Positions 37,251-48,270 of a DNA stretch of 64,000 nt are shown in pieces. Location of the stretch: contig MSJH02000824.1 in assembly GCA_001931875.2 (NCBI GenBank), positions 337,837-401,836 of the forward strand. The letters run 5' to 3'. Position numbers and translations under genes: made by a program. The stretch is from Byssochlamys sp. IMV 00236. Its lineage: Eukaryota > Ascomycota > Eurotiomycetes > Eurotiales > Thermoascaceae. Numbering within the stretch: position 1 is the stretch's first letter; each line of letters starts with the position of its first letter. The notes beneath the pieces are model-generated. The model was not told where the DNA came from and ran no database searches. It saw only the letters and a program-made list of their open reading frames with translations.

Positions 37251-38108
37251 AAAAAAATAAAAATAAAATAGAGAAAAAAGAGTTTAAAGAGACTAGAGAA
37301 ATTTTTTTAAAGATAAAAAATTAATTATTATTTAATAAATGCTATTTAATAAATAAATAAGATAAAGTTAGCTAAAAAGTTTTTTATAAGGTTCTTTATT
37401 AATAGTTAATTCCTTAGCTATTTTATATAATATTTGCTAAGTCTCTTTAAAAATTAAACTTTACTTTCTTAAGAATAAAACAAGTATATTATTTAATTTA
37501 TATATCTTTATATAAGCAATATTTAAATATTAGCTTTATAGTAAAGTAATTTAAGTTATATAAAAGTAAATATATAAAAAGAGAAAGTATAAATTATTAG
37601 TCTATACTTTAATTATAAATATAATTATAGAAAATAATTCTATTAATAATAGTAATAAAATTTTTATTAATAGTTTTAGCTAATAAATAGTATTTAATAA
37701 AACTTTATAAGTTTTTTCTTTAACTTATTTTAGGAGAATATTTCTATATTTAAAATATTTTTATAGATTTATAGCTATATAAATTAATTACTAGATAAAA
37801 ATAACTTTAACTAATAGTTAATAAAAAACTAAATAAATATTTATTTTTAATAAGATTATTTTAATCTCTTTTTTTTTATTTTATACTTAAATAATAGTTA
37901 CTAATATATCTATAATATATAAATCTTATTCTTGCAGATATAGAAGAGTTTTATTATATAAAATAAAGATTAAAGCCTACTGCTAGTTCTTTTAATACTT
38001 TATTTATTAAGTTTAAAAAAAAAGAACTCTAGGATTAATAATTATTTAAAGAACTTATATTATTTTTTATTTAATTAATAAACCTCTTTTTATAGACTCT
38101 TTAGCTTA
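37251..38108. other. unassigned interior of the hAT-like element
   Basis: Purine-rich on + near 37200-37330, then mixed. No motif recognised. Confidence 0.35.
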
Positions 38109-38312
38109 ATTAAAAACTAATATTTTTAGTAGTATTATAGCTATTACTACTATTCTTATTATAAGACTTAAAATTAGTAAATTAATAAGATAAGGTCTGC
38201 TTATTAGATTTAGAAGACTAGTTACTAATATTAGAGAATTTCTAGCCCTTAATAAAATTAGAAGATTCTCTCTAAGCAGTTTCTTTAAAATATTATTTCT
38301 AGGATTTATTAG
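38109..38312 (-). pseudogene. 68-codon stop-free frame, product unknown
   Basis: This minus-strand frame has no stop for 68 codons, the longest such run I noticed and rare at this base composition. It is rich in Leu, Ile, Ser, Asn and Arg, with blocks such as E-N-L-L-I-L-L-R-A-R-N-S and L-N-L-I-S-R-P-Y. Many Leu codons (CTA/TTA) could have been Pro-adjacent or Leu/Ser codons before RIP. It ends in TAA, with a Lys/Glu-containing tract beyond. I looked for a zinc knuckle downstream and did not find one. Confidence 0.35.
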
Positions 38313-41300
38313 TTATAGAGGTTACTTAAGAGAATTATATATATTTTTTTATTTTATTAATAAACTCTCTCTTATAAATAGATTAATTAATTTAATATAA
38401 GATATAATATTAAAGTAAAAGCCTAGTAGTAATCTATAATATTAAGTAAAAATAAATAATATTAAGTATTTATAATATTTATTTTATAAGATATATCTTT
38501 ATTTATATAGAGATTAATATAGTAAATTATTATTTTCTTAATAATTATTTATTATAATAGGCTTAAGTTAATATTAGCTGCTATACTATAAAGAGTTAGA
38601 GACCTTAAGCTATTAAATATAGATTATTATATAATTAAATAATTAGATTAATAATATTATTATTTTTTTAAGTATTTTCTTATTAAATATAATATTATTA
38701 TATAAAAATAGCCTTAAAACTATCTTTAAGTAATAAACTAATAATTATTATTATAATAATAAATTAATCTATATCTAGAATATATTTTTTATAAGAACTA
38801 GAAAAATATATATATAAATCCTTATAGGTTTTAAGTTTTTATATAATTACAGTTATATTTCTCTATAATATATAAAATATATAAAGATTTTTAAGTTCTA
38901 TATATATTACTATAAATCTTATTTAAATATTAATATTTTAATATAATAATTATATAGTTACCTATATAATAATATATTAATCTTATTATAAAACGCGATA
39001 TTTATTACTAAAAAAGAGGAGTTTAATTTATAAGTTTAGCTTAAGATTATATGCTAGCTATTAGCTATTAATAATATATATTCTTTAAATATCTTTTATT
39101 TTAAATTATTAAGGTAAAATTTTTATAATAGTTCTTTTTTTTATTCTATATATATTATTATCCTTATAAAAAGTATAGCAGTATAATCTTTTTAAGTAAT
39201 ACTTTATTTTACTAGTAATTCTAATTATTTAATATTATTAATAATAATATTAGTTTTATAATTAAGACTTTAACTTAATCTTTTTAACTAGAAAGTAATT
39301 AGATTATTTTTTCTTTAAAAACGCAGGCACTAAACCCTTTACTAGAATTAATATATATAAATTATTAATATATTTTATAGTTAAATAAAACTGCTAATAC
39401 ATTTAATAATTAGTTTTAAACTATATTATTTTTTAAAGTACTTATAACCTTAAAGATTAAAATTAAATATTTATACTAGAATAGTAAACTTTATAAATAA
39501 GATAAAGTCTTTATATAAAAATAATACTATAAGATTATAGATATAAAGATTAATTAACCTATAATTATATATTCTTTTTATTATATTATAATCTTATACT
39601 TTACTATATATTTATAAGAAATATTAATAATAATATAATATTTTTTTAATAAAAAATATTAAAATATATAAAAGAAGAGACTTATATTAAATTAATAAGT
39701 CTTAGATTACTTTATAAAGAAAGTATTTTATTTTATAATATTAAGGAGGCCTTCTATAGTGTATTTATATATTATTAATATCTAGTCTTTATTTTAGAAA
39801 TATTATATTATATTATAATTATTTAATCTCTTATTCTTTATTAAGAACTTTTAAAAGGCTTTTTTTTAATATATAATTATAGCTAATATATATTTCTACT
39901 ATATAAAAATACTTAAATTTATTAATTTATTAAATCTTTACTATTTTAATTTATTAATACTTAGTTATAAAGTATTTAAGGGTAATATTAAGACTAAATA
40001 TAAGGAGATTTAAAGAGAGATTATATATACTCTATTATTATAATATTAAATTTCCCTTATATTAAATATATAGTTAAATTTTAATTATTTTTTATTTTTC
40101 TTAGTAATTGCCTATTATATTAATACTAAATAAAAATATTATAAAATATTGCTAGTTTTTTATCTATTATTAAGTTTATATATTAAAAAAAGTTTATTAT
40201 AAATAGTATATTCTATATTTTAATATTATTAGATTAAATTTAAATTATTTACTATAACTGCTAATAATATATTTAATAATATATATATATTCTTTTTTTT
40301 ATAGAAAGAATTATATAATTATTAACTTAAGTAAGATTATAATACTAAATCTATTTATTACCTTATATATATTATTTAATTAACTATTAATAATCTTTTT
40401 TATATCTTAAAAGTAATTGCTAAAAATAAATTAGTTAATAAAAAACTTAAAAAGTCTTATCTAGTAAAAATTATTAATAAGATTAGTTTTAAAAATATAT
40501 TTATAAAGATATAGCTCTATATTTATTTTATTTAAATATAAATTAATATAAATAAACTTAAATATTTATTATTATTATTAATTTATCTCTATAATAGTTT
40601 AAATTTTTAAAAATTATTAAGACTTTAAGAACTAATATTATTATAATCTTAAAGTAATATATTTTTTTAATTATATTAATTTTATCTAAGATATTAAGAC
40701 TTATTAGAGTAATATATATAATATATTTAAATATACTTAAGAGATAAAGTCCGATATTTCTTATTAATTAAATATAAAATAAAATTATAAATAATATATA
40801 ATATTAAAATTTAAAGAAGAAAAATAATAGTATATAAATATCTTACTAATTATTCTAGTACTCTTTTTTAAAATTACTTAATATATTAGTATATTGCGTT
40901 TACCTAGTATTTATAAAGTATTTTATTTATATAATTATCTTTTTAACTATCTTAAATTAATAAAAAAAATAGTCTTCTTCTTATTATAATAAATATAATA
41001 TTATACTTATAGCTACTATTAATATAGTTAAACTTAAATTATTTAAATATTATAGCTAAATAGAAAATAGTATTAGAAAGTTTTATACTATTATTATAAT
41101 CCTTAATTTAACTAAAAAACTAGCATTTTATTAAGTAAATATTTATTACCTAATATTATAATAATTATTAATAAGACTTAATAGTTTAATTAATAGAGAC
41201 TTATATTTAAGAATAAATATTATAAAGTATTTTTAAGCTATTATAATATATATTATAAATATTTTAAATTAATCTTTCTTTTATTTATTAACTAACTAAT

Positions 41301-42180
41301 AAATAAGCTATTACTAAATAAATATATTAATAAGTTATTTTTTATAGGTTAAATATATCTTATATAAGCTAAGTCTTATAATTATTAAAAATAATTAAAA
41401 GTAAAATAATATTTATAAGATTTTTTATATATATTTAATATTAATAATCTTATTTATAAGAATATTCTTTAATAATAAAAAGGTTTTAACTATAAATATT
41501 TAACTCTTATTAAAATAGCTTAAGCTATTTTAATTATTTTAATATTTAAAATAAGTATAAAATATCTTTTTAGTACTTATTATAATATTTACTACTATTA
41601 ATATAATTAATTTTATAGCTTAATAATTAAATAAATTATAATACTTAAAGCATAGAATTTTAAAAATTATATTAAGTTTATCTTAATATTAAATAATATT
41701 AAAGAACTTATTTTAAATATAATATTTATTATTAATATAAAGAGATTAGTTAATAATATTAATAATATTAATATAGAACTAATACTCTTTATTATTAAGA
41801 AAGCTAAGATATTTTCTATACTTTCTTAAAATACTAAAATTCTTAATCTTAATATTATAAATTTTACTTTATTATTACTTAATTCTAGTAATAAATTTAA
41901 AAATAATTTTTTTTTTACTTATTATATCTATTATTATTTAAATATATTATATCTTAAAAAAGCCTTTCTTAATATATTATTATCTTAACTCTTATTTAAT
42001 TATATATTATATATAGTTTATTATAATATTACTATATTAAATTAAAAAAATTAATTGCTTTTATTTTATTTATTAAATCTAATAATAATATAAAAAATTT
42101 AAAAAATATATTAACTTAAGTAAGAAATTAAATTATATATTAAGCTTATAAGTTAAACTTATAAGCTAAGTTAAATTAAA
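38313..42180. other. unassigned right part of the hAT-like element
   Basis: About 3.9 kb of strongly RIP-damaged sequence. No domain, LTR pair or inverted repeat found. The last 80 bp before the terminal repeat hold AAGCTTATAAGTT and AAGCTAAG motifs typical of the element's subterminal DNA. Confidence 0.35.
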
Positions 42181-42222
42181 AGGTTTAGCTTAATTTATTA
42201 AGCTAAGCTAAAAAGTTTAGCT

Positions 42223-42246
42223 TAACTTAACTTAATGCTAATACTA
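42223..42246 (-). repeat. right terminal inverted repeat of the hAT-like element
   Basis: 24 bp, exact reverse complement of 22545-22568, ending CTTAATGCTAATACTA. The adjacent subterminal stretch 42181-42235 closely resembles 32798-32850. Confidence 0.9.
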
Positions 42247-42254
42247 ATATATAA
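42247..42254 (+). repeat. 8-bp target duplication of the hAT-like element, right copy (ATATATAA)
   Basis: Identical to 22537-22544. Immediately after it the copia C sequence resumes, aligned with copia A near 53590. Confidence 0.88.
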
Positions 42255-43984
42255 TACTGCTTAATATTCTTATACTTTAAAATAGTTAATTAATAGCTTA
42301 ACTTTAATAAAGACTTCTTCTAGAATTATTTAAATCCTATTAACTATTAGTCTATTTAATACTTTATTTCTAATATATATATTAATTTCTACTATTTTTA
42401 CCTATAGGTTAACTTAAATATTTAAGTTTTTAAATAAGGCTTTTATTTCTCTTTTAATAGTTTAATATACTTACTTAATAATTTTATTTTAAATTAATAT
42501 ATATAGAACTATTAGTTTATAATAAATACTAAATTCTTTCCTTTAAGTCTTAAAGATATTCTTAAGTTTTAATATATTATTTAATTATATACTAAGTATT
42601 TTAAGGCCTATAGTTATTTTTACTTCTCTTTTCTATTAATTTAAAATAAGGATAATATTAAATTTAGCTTTTATTAAAAATACCTATATTTTCCTTAAAT
42701 AATTATTTATTATTATTAAAAAAATAAATATATCTATCTTTAAACTCTAGTATTTAACTATATATATTAATATAGATAAGTTCTAGAATATTTTCCTTTT
42801 ACTTACTTATTATATTCTATTTATTTCTAATATTAGTTATAATATATATTATATACTAATAGTTAATAATTACTTTAATAGGTTTTTATTAGAGATAGAG
42901 AAGAAGAAAAGCTTAATTTAAAGAACTTTAGTAAACTAAGCTATCTTATATAGCTATACTAAGCTATTAAGTAAAGGGCGATAGAAATAAAAGAATCTAA
43001 CTAGAGTATTTAATAGTTTCTTTAATATAGTTAATTTATATAAATTCTTAATTTTTTTAAGTTTAAAATAGTTAATTCTTTTATACTATAATTAATACTT
43101 TTCTTAAATTTTATAACTTTAAAAGTTCTTATAGAAGACTTTTATAAATTCCTTTATTTTCTTTTAAGAAGTAATTATAATATTAAAGATATAGTTATTA
43201 GTTAATAATACTATTATTTTATATAATAATTTTAGTATTAAATTTAAGTAAACTTTCTTAATAATATAAACTCTATATTTAATAACTTCTTAAATTACTA
43301 TATTATTTAACTTATTTAATATAAATATTAATCTATTATTAAGATATTTATATAAATTTATTTATTAGTAAAGTATCTTAATTAATAAGAAATTTACCTT
43401 AAGATTTAATATAAGTAATATATTCTCTAAATATATAACCCCCTTATTTTTATCTTATAAAGTAGCTATATTTATATATTTTAAATATAAAATTTCTCTT
43501 TTTACTTAAATATATCTCCTTTAAATCTTAATTAATAGTTCTTTAAAATAATATATTTTATTAATTATATAAGAATTAGTACTATTATTTATTTACTATT
43601 ATTATAAATTCTTACTAGTAATATTATTTAAAAAATAAATAATTTTATATAAAACTTAGTTATTAAAAATAACTAAAGTTATTAATTTTAATTAAAATTA
43701 AATAATTCTAGTATTTAAGGTTTTCTTTATTTAATAGGCTTTATATTTCTTATTTTATAATCTCTTACTCTTTCTTAATTAAATCTCTTTATAAAGTTTA
43801 AAAATTATATTTATTATCTTTTTATTTTATATAAATAAGTTATTAGTAGTTTTTTTAAGAGACTTTCTTTATTATTTTTTAATATTTCTTATAATCTTTT
43901 AAGTAATAAAAGAATTAAAACTACAAAGTCTTTTTATAGTTATTTTCTTAAGCTTTATAAAGTATTATTCTTTAATATTATATA
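42255..43984 (-). pseudogene. copia C 5' half of pol and start of gag: integrase region
   Basis: It aligns along its length with copia A (from about 53590) and copia B (from about 58960). In the relatives this is the stretch carrying the integrase zinc finger and core and the gag/protease part. The similarity holds to about 43984. Confidence 0.75.
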
Positions 43985-44190
43985 GCTTAACCGAGGTTAA
44001 TAATCGGTAATTAAAATTAACTTACTTAATCTATAGAATAAATTAAGTTAAGTAAGTATATACTCTAATTAAGTAACTTAATTAAGTAATTCTTTAAAGC
44101 TATACTCTTAAGGTAGTTAATTATATTACTTAGTAAAAAAAGTATATAAATAACTATATTTACTTAAATAAAAAATTATACAGTCTTTTA
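43985..44190. other. foreign or rearranged segment replacing part of copia C gag
   Basis: Here similarity to copia A and B stops and about 0.7 kb of their gag is missing. The segment keeps CCG and TCG (44001-44027), has the inverted repeat TTAACC-GA-GGTTAA, and has repeated TTAAGTAA/TTACTTAA motifs. Similarity to copia resumes at about 44190. Its origin is unknown. Confidence 0.5.
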
Positions 44191-44354
44191 TAGATAAAAT
44201 TATATTATAAATACTTTTATATAAAAATAACTTATTATTACTATTTTAAATCTAGTTAATTTAAAGATAAAAGATTTTATACTATTAAGTTTTTAATTTA
44301 AATTATTATAAACTTAGGCTTATAATTAATTAAAAAAAGATATTTATATATATA
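44191..44354 (-). pseudogene. copia C 5' leader next to its LTR
   Basis: It aligns with copia A 55880-55990 and with the split + copy at 56210-56311 and 62025-62110. It includes the probable primer-binding region next to the LTR; RIP prevents naming the tRNA. Confidence 0.65.
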
Positions 44355-44555
44355 ATTAAAATATACTACTAGTATTAAGAAGATAACTTAAATTAAGAGA
44401 ATTCTAGGTTATTATTTATAGTAAAATAAATAATAATATTATTATTTTTTATCTTTACTTAAGTAAAAGACTTAAAGAATTTTCTACTTAATTATATAGT
44501 TAAGCTATATAATCTTCTATAGAGATATATTAGTTTTAACTATTATATTATAATA
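44355..44555 (-). repeat. copia C 5' LTR (right copy)
   Basis: About 201 bp, pairing with 20037-20234. On the minus strand it begins TATTATAATATAATAG, which is TGTTATAA-like before RIP, as in copia A and B. Confidence 0.75.
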
Positions 44556-44816
44556 ATAATAATAAGTATTATATTATATTTATACTTATTCTTAAGAAAA
44601 ATTAAAGATTTATTCTAAAATTAATAGTAATTATAATAATTTAAAAGAGAAATCTTTTAAAAATTTAGTATAATAATATATTTAATAGTTTAAAATATAT
44701 TATTTAATAAAATTCTATATTTAAAGCTAATAGTAATAAAACTTTAAAAAAGTTAAAATTTTTCTTTTTCTTAAATAAATAGTAAAAACCTAATAATAAA
44801 CTTTATTAAAAAATTA
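44556..44816. other. spacer between copia C and G2
   Basis: About 260 bp, A/T only in long runs. Nothing recognised. Confidence 0.5.
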
Positions 44817-44821
44817 AGTAT
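44817..44821 (+). repeat. target-site duplication of G2, left copy (AGTAT)
   Basis: AGTAT precedes the left LTR and recurs at 50891-50895 after the right LTR. Confidence 0.82.
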
Positions 44822-45121
44822 TATTAAAGTATAGGCTTAGGGAGCGAGTTAAAATAAATAGAATAAGGTAGTTAATACTAAGACTAGTTATAAGATCTCT
44901 ATTTAGCTAATTTAGACTAAAACAGGCTATTATAGATAAGCTTAGTAAATAAGATATAGCTTAAGAAGCTTAAATTTAAATTAAGCTATATACTAAAGAT
45001 ATCTTTATAAGATTATATAATTTCTTATATAATTTAAAAGAGTTTAGACCTTATTTTTCTAAATTAAGTAAATATTAGCTAGTAGATTAATTATCTTATC
45101 CTTTATATTAATACTATAATA
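44822..45121 (-). repeat. G2 3' LTR (left copy)
   Basis: 300 bp, beginning TATTAAAGTATAGGC and ending ATACTATAATA on the + strand. This is the reverse complement of a G1-type LTR. It pairs with 50591-50890 at equal length. Confidence 0.9.
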
Positions 45122-45679
45122 ATACTTCTCTCCTTAAGGTTAAGCTTTATTAAGACTATTCTTAGGCTTTAACTTATTTAAATAACAGTAATAAAAGTTT
45201 ATAATAATCTCCTAAATATACTATAAATAATATATAGGCTCTTTAATTAAATTATTATAACCTAATTACTTAATAATATATTATAGTTAAGAGCCTTTAT
45301 ACTTATAATATTTCTATTAAAAGTCTAGAATATCTTTAATAACCTATTTCTTAAGGCTATTAACTTCTATAGGCAGTAGTAAAAATTATCTCTATTTAAA
45401 TATAAAGTCTTTAGCAATAGAATAAAATAAGCTAATATTAAATATAAGATAGATATATATTAAAATAGGCAGATTAAGCTAGTAAGTATATAGGTTAATA
45501 ACCTTAATAATATAGAATAGGCTAAAATTCTTCTAATTAAGTTTCTTCTAGAAGTATTAAGTATAAATATTTTAAGTATTTAATTAAATAAACTATCTTA
45601 TATAATAGTAGTAAGCTAGGGTTTAATAATAATTAATTTACTCTTTATAATAAGCCTAGGCAGCGTAGATTTAAATATA

Positions 45680-46470
45680 AATATAATTTATAATATCTTA
45701 TATCTTCTTAATAAAGGCTTTAGTATCTCTAATAGCAAGCTAATTTATAGGCTAAATAAGCTTAAATCCTATATATAAATAGAATTTATAATTAATAAAG
45801 AAGAGTAATACTTTAATAGTCTTAGAATAATAGGAGTTTAACGCAAACTTAGCTAAAAATAGCTAATTAACTTAATTATCTTATAGATAGCTAATATAGA
45901 CGCATAGATATTATTCTAGAATAATATTTATTCTTTTAGTCTAGCTATTAATCTTAAAATAATAAATAATAAATAGCAAATTTATAATATTTAAATATTA
46001 GGTTAAATATTTCTAGAAAGTAATAATAAATTAAAGAGTTTAGTTAAATATTATAATCTTTAATAGCCTATAAAGCTTTTATATATAGCAGATATATAAT
46101 TATATTACTTCTTTAATATTGCAGATAGCTTAATAGAGAATAAAATATCTTATCTTTATAAGTTAGTCTATAATAACTAATATAGTATTATAACCTTAAT
46201 AAGGTATAAGTCTAATAATAAAATTTATTAAAATATCTTATTAAAAATATTTAAGAATAAAGAGCTAGTATAAGACTTCTTAATAGCCTTTATTTAAGAG
46301 TATAATATAATAGTAAATATAGCAATTCTGGGTCTAGTAATCTATATATTAATATATATTTAGCTAATAATACTCTTATAAGATTAGATTATAAAGCTTA
46401 TATTTTCTAAGGTATTTAAATATATACTTATTATAGTATTTTTATAATAAATAGACTCTTAACTTATTAT
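45680..46470 (-). pseudogene. G2 integrase remnant
   Basis: The minus strand from 46470 reads the same zinc-finger block as G1 16780-16950 (Y-L-L, then Y-Y-N-K-Y-I-F-K-Y-L-R-K-Y-K-L-Y-N-L), with His and Cys as Tyr. The catalytic core follows toward 45680 by alignment with G1. Confidence 0.75.
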
Positions 46471-47559
46471 AGTTAAGAATATATAGATAGTCTCTATAGT
46501 ATAAATATCTTTCTCTTTATTAATAGTTAGCTAGTATAATCTTAAGATAATAATTAGCTTTATAATCTAAGGCTTATAAGATAGACTATATTAAATTATT
46601 AAATAGGTAAGCTATATTTAATAAGTCTTTAATATTAAATAAATACTCTAGTTCATCGGGTATAGTAAGAGAATTTAACTAGTCTTATTTAATAAGCTAG
46701 GCTATTTCTTTAATAGACTAAATAATCTCTTTAGTAGATTAAATTATCTTTTTAATAAGTTAAATAGTCTCTTTAATAGACTAAATTATCTTCTTAATAG
46801 ATTAAATAATTTTAATAGATTAATTAAGCGATAAGATAGACTAAATAGATTCTTTAGGCTAAATAAATTAATTTCTTAAAATAAGTTAGGTAAATATTCT
46901 TATAGATTTAATAAGATTTTTAATCTTTTAAGCTATTAGATTAGTAAAATAAATATATCTTATTATTTAACTTTTAGTAATAGCTTTTAGTTTTAAAGAT
47001 CTTTAAATTTATAGATTAAGGTTCTCCTTCTTTAAGACTATTTAGCTCTAATATTATAGCTATTTATCTCTCTCTTTAGAGAAATTCTTTAATCTCCTAG
47101 TTAGGGTATTAGGCTTTATTCTTTACTTTTTAAGTTAATATATAATTTAGAAGTTAAACTGGGATAAGAACTTAGACTAATAGGCTTATTACTAATTTAA
47201 TAGCTTAATTAATATAAAGTATTTTAAATTATAATAGTCTATAATAACTTTAATTAGTAATAATATATCTTTAAGCTTAGGGCGCTACTTTTTAAAGCAG
47301 TAAATAATTACTAGTAATTTTTTATTATAAATCTTATAATTATACTTTATAGCGAAGAGCTTCTTTAAGAAAAATATAATAAAATATAAGATTCCTTTAT
47401 TATTATACTAGGATATAACTCTAGCTAATATATAGTTAGATAAGTTAGTTTTAACTATAATCTTATAGGTTTAATTAAATAGCTTTAAGATTAGGACTTA
47501 AATAAATACTTCTTTTAAGGCTTTAAAACTAGACTAATAAGTAAATATCTAATTAAAGA

Positions 47560-48270
47560 GAACTTCCTTCTAGGTTAAGTTTATAAGCAATATAATTATT
47601 CTAGAAAAATTATAAATAAACCAATAGTAAAAATTATTAAACCTAATAAAGGCTTATATATTAATTATATAGATTAGGGTCCTCTATTTAGCAATTATTT
47701 TTACTTTATCTAAGTTTATTTTAATATAATTTTAGCTAATAATAATGCCTAAAAACTTAATCTTAAAAATAATAAACTTATACTTTTAAATCTTTATATA
47801 TAAGCCTACTTTATATAGCTTTTATAAGATAGTATAAATATATTAAATATATTTAAAATAGGTTATATTATATACTAAGATATTATTAAGGTATATAGTA
47901 TAAAAAATATTAAGGTAATCTTATAGGGTATTATTAATAAACTATTAAAATATTACTAATACTCTTATTAAACTAAATAATATTACTAATAATTTAAATA
48001 GGCTAAATTAAGTACAGAAGGTAATTAAGTATTTTTATCTTTTCTTAATATAAAGGTTATTAAATATAGAAATAATAGTAATCTTTATAAAATATTTTAT
48101 TTCTTTTAAATTATTTAAGGTCTCTTTAATTAGAGGCAGAGAATATTAGTCTTTAATAGTTATTATATTTAAGGCTTAATAATCTATATAGATCTATATC
48201 TCTCTATTAGGCTTCTTAATAAATAGAATTAAAGATATAGCGGGTAATAAGCTTAGGTAAATAAATCTCT
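47560..48270 (-). pseudogene. G2 reverse transcriptase remnant
   Basis: On the minus strand, about 48235-48185 reads L-F-I-K-K-P-N-R-E-I followed by Y-I-D-Y, matching VLFVKKPNGELRxCVDYR. Near 47925-47880 it reads Y-L-N-N-I-L, the RIP form of YLDDIL. The distance from the 5' LTR is close to that in G1 (about 2.99 kb versus 3.05 kb). Confidence 0.85.

Larger units (their letters stand above)
22545..42246. mobile_element. 19.7-kb hAT-like DNA transposon inserted in copia C
   Basis: The element spans 19,702 bp. Both ends carry the same perfect 24-bp inverted repeat starting TAGTATTAGCATTAAG. It is flanked by a perfect 8-bp duplication and interrupts an otherwise alignable copia element. An 8-bp duplication is characteristic of hAT elements. 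Undoing RIP at the tip gives CAGTG, the commonest hAT terminus (inference). Subterminal regions are packed with AAGCTAAG/CTTAGCTT motifs. Known hAT elements are usually a few kb, so this one is either composite, cargo-bearing or filled with nested DNA. I could not recognise a hAT transposase. A miniature relative at 56312-62016 supports the family. Confidence 0.85.
20037..44555 (-). mobile_element. Ty1/copia retrotransposon C, split by a 19.7-kb hAT-like insertion
   Basis: The left part (20037-22536) and right part (42255-44555) are the two halves of one copia element on the minus strand. Each aligns with the matching part of copia A and B. The right part resumes exactly where the left stops: the left half ends in ATATATAA and the right half begins with ATATATAA. 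Outer LTRs of about 200 bp bound it. Without the insert and one duplication it is about 4.8 kb, close to copia A (5.1 kb) and B (5.3 kb). Part of its gag is missing or replaced (see 43985-44190). No clean target duplication is visible at its outer ends. Confidence 0.88.

Noticed and set aside
22545..42246. A Starship or a Polinton/Maverick element
   Set aside because: Polintons have long terminal repeats and 6-bp duplications. Starships usually have shorter duplications and a captain recombinase near one end, and I could not find such a gene. The 8-bp duplication and the 24-bp repeat with a CAGTG-type tip fit hAT better. It is not fully excluded, because genes here are unreadable by eye.
44556..44600. 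A fragment of copia A LTR beside copia C
   Set aside because: The similarity is limited to (AAT)n and a cttattc tract, which is within chance for this composition.
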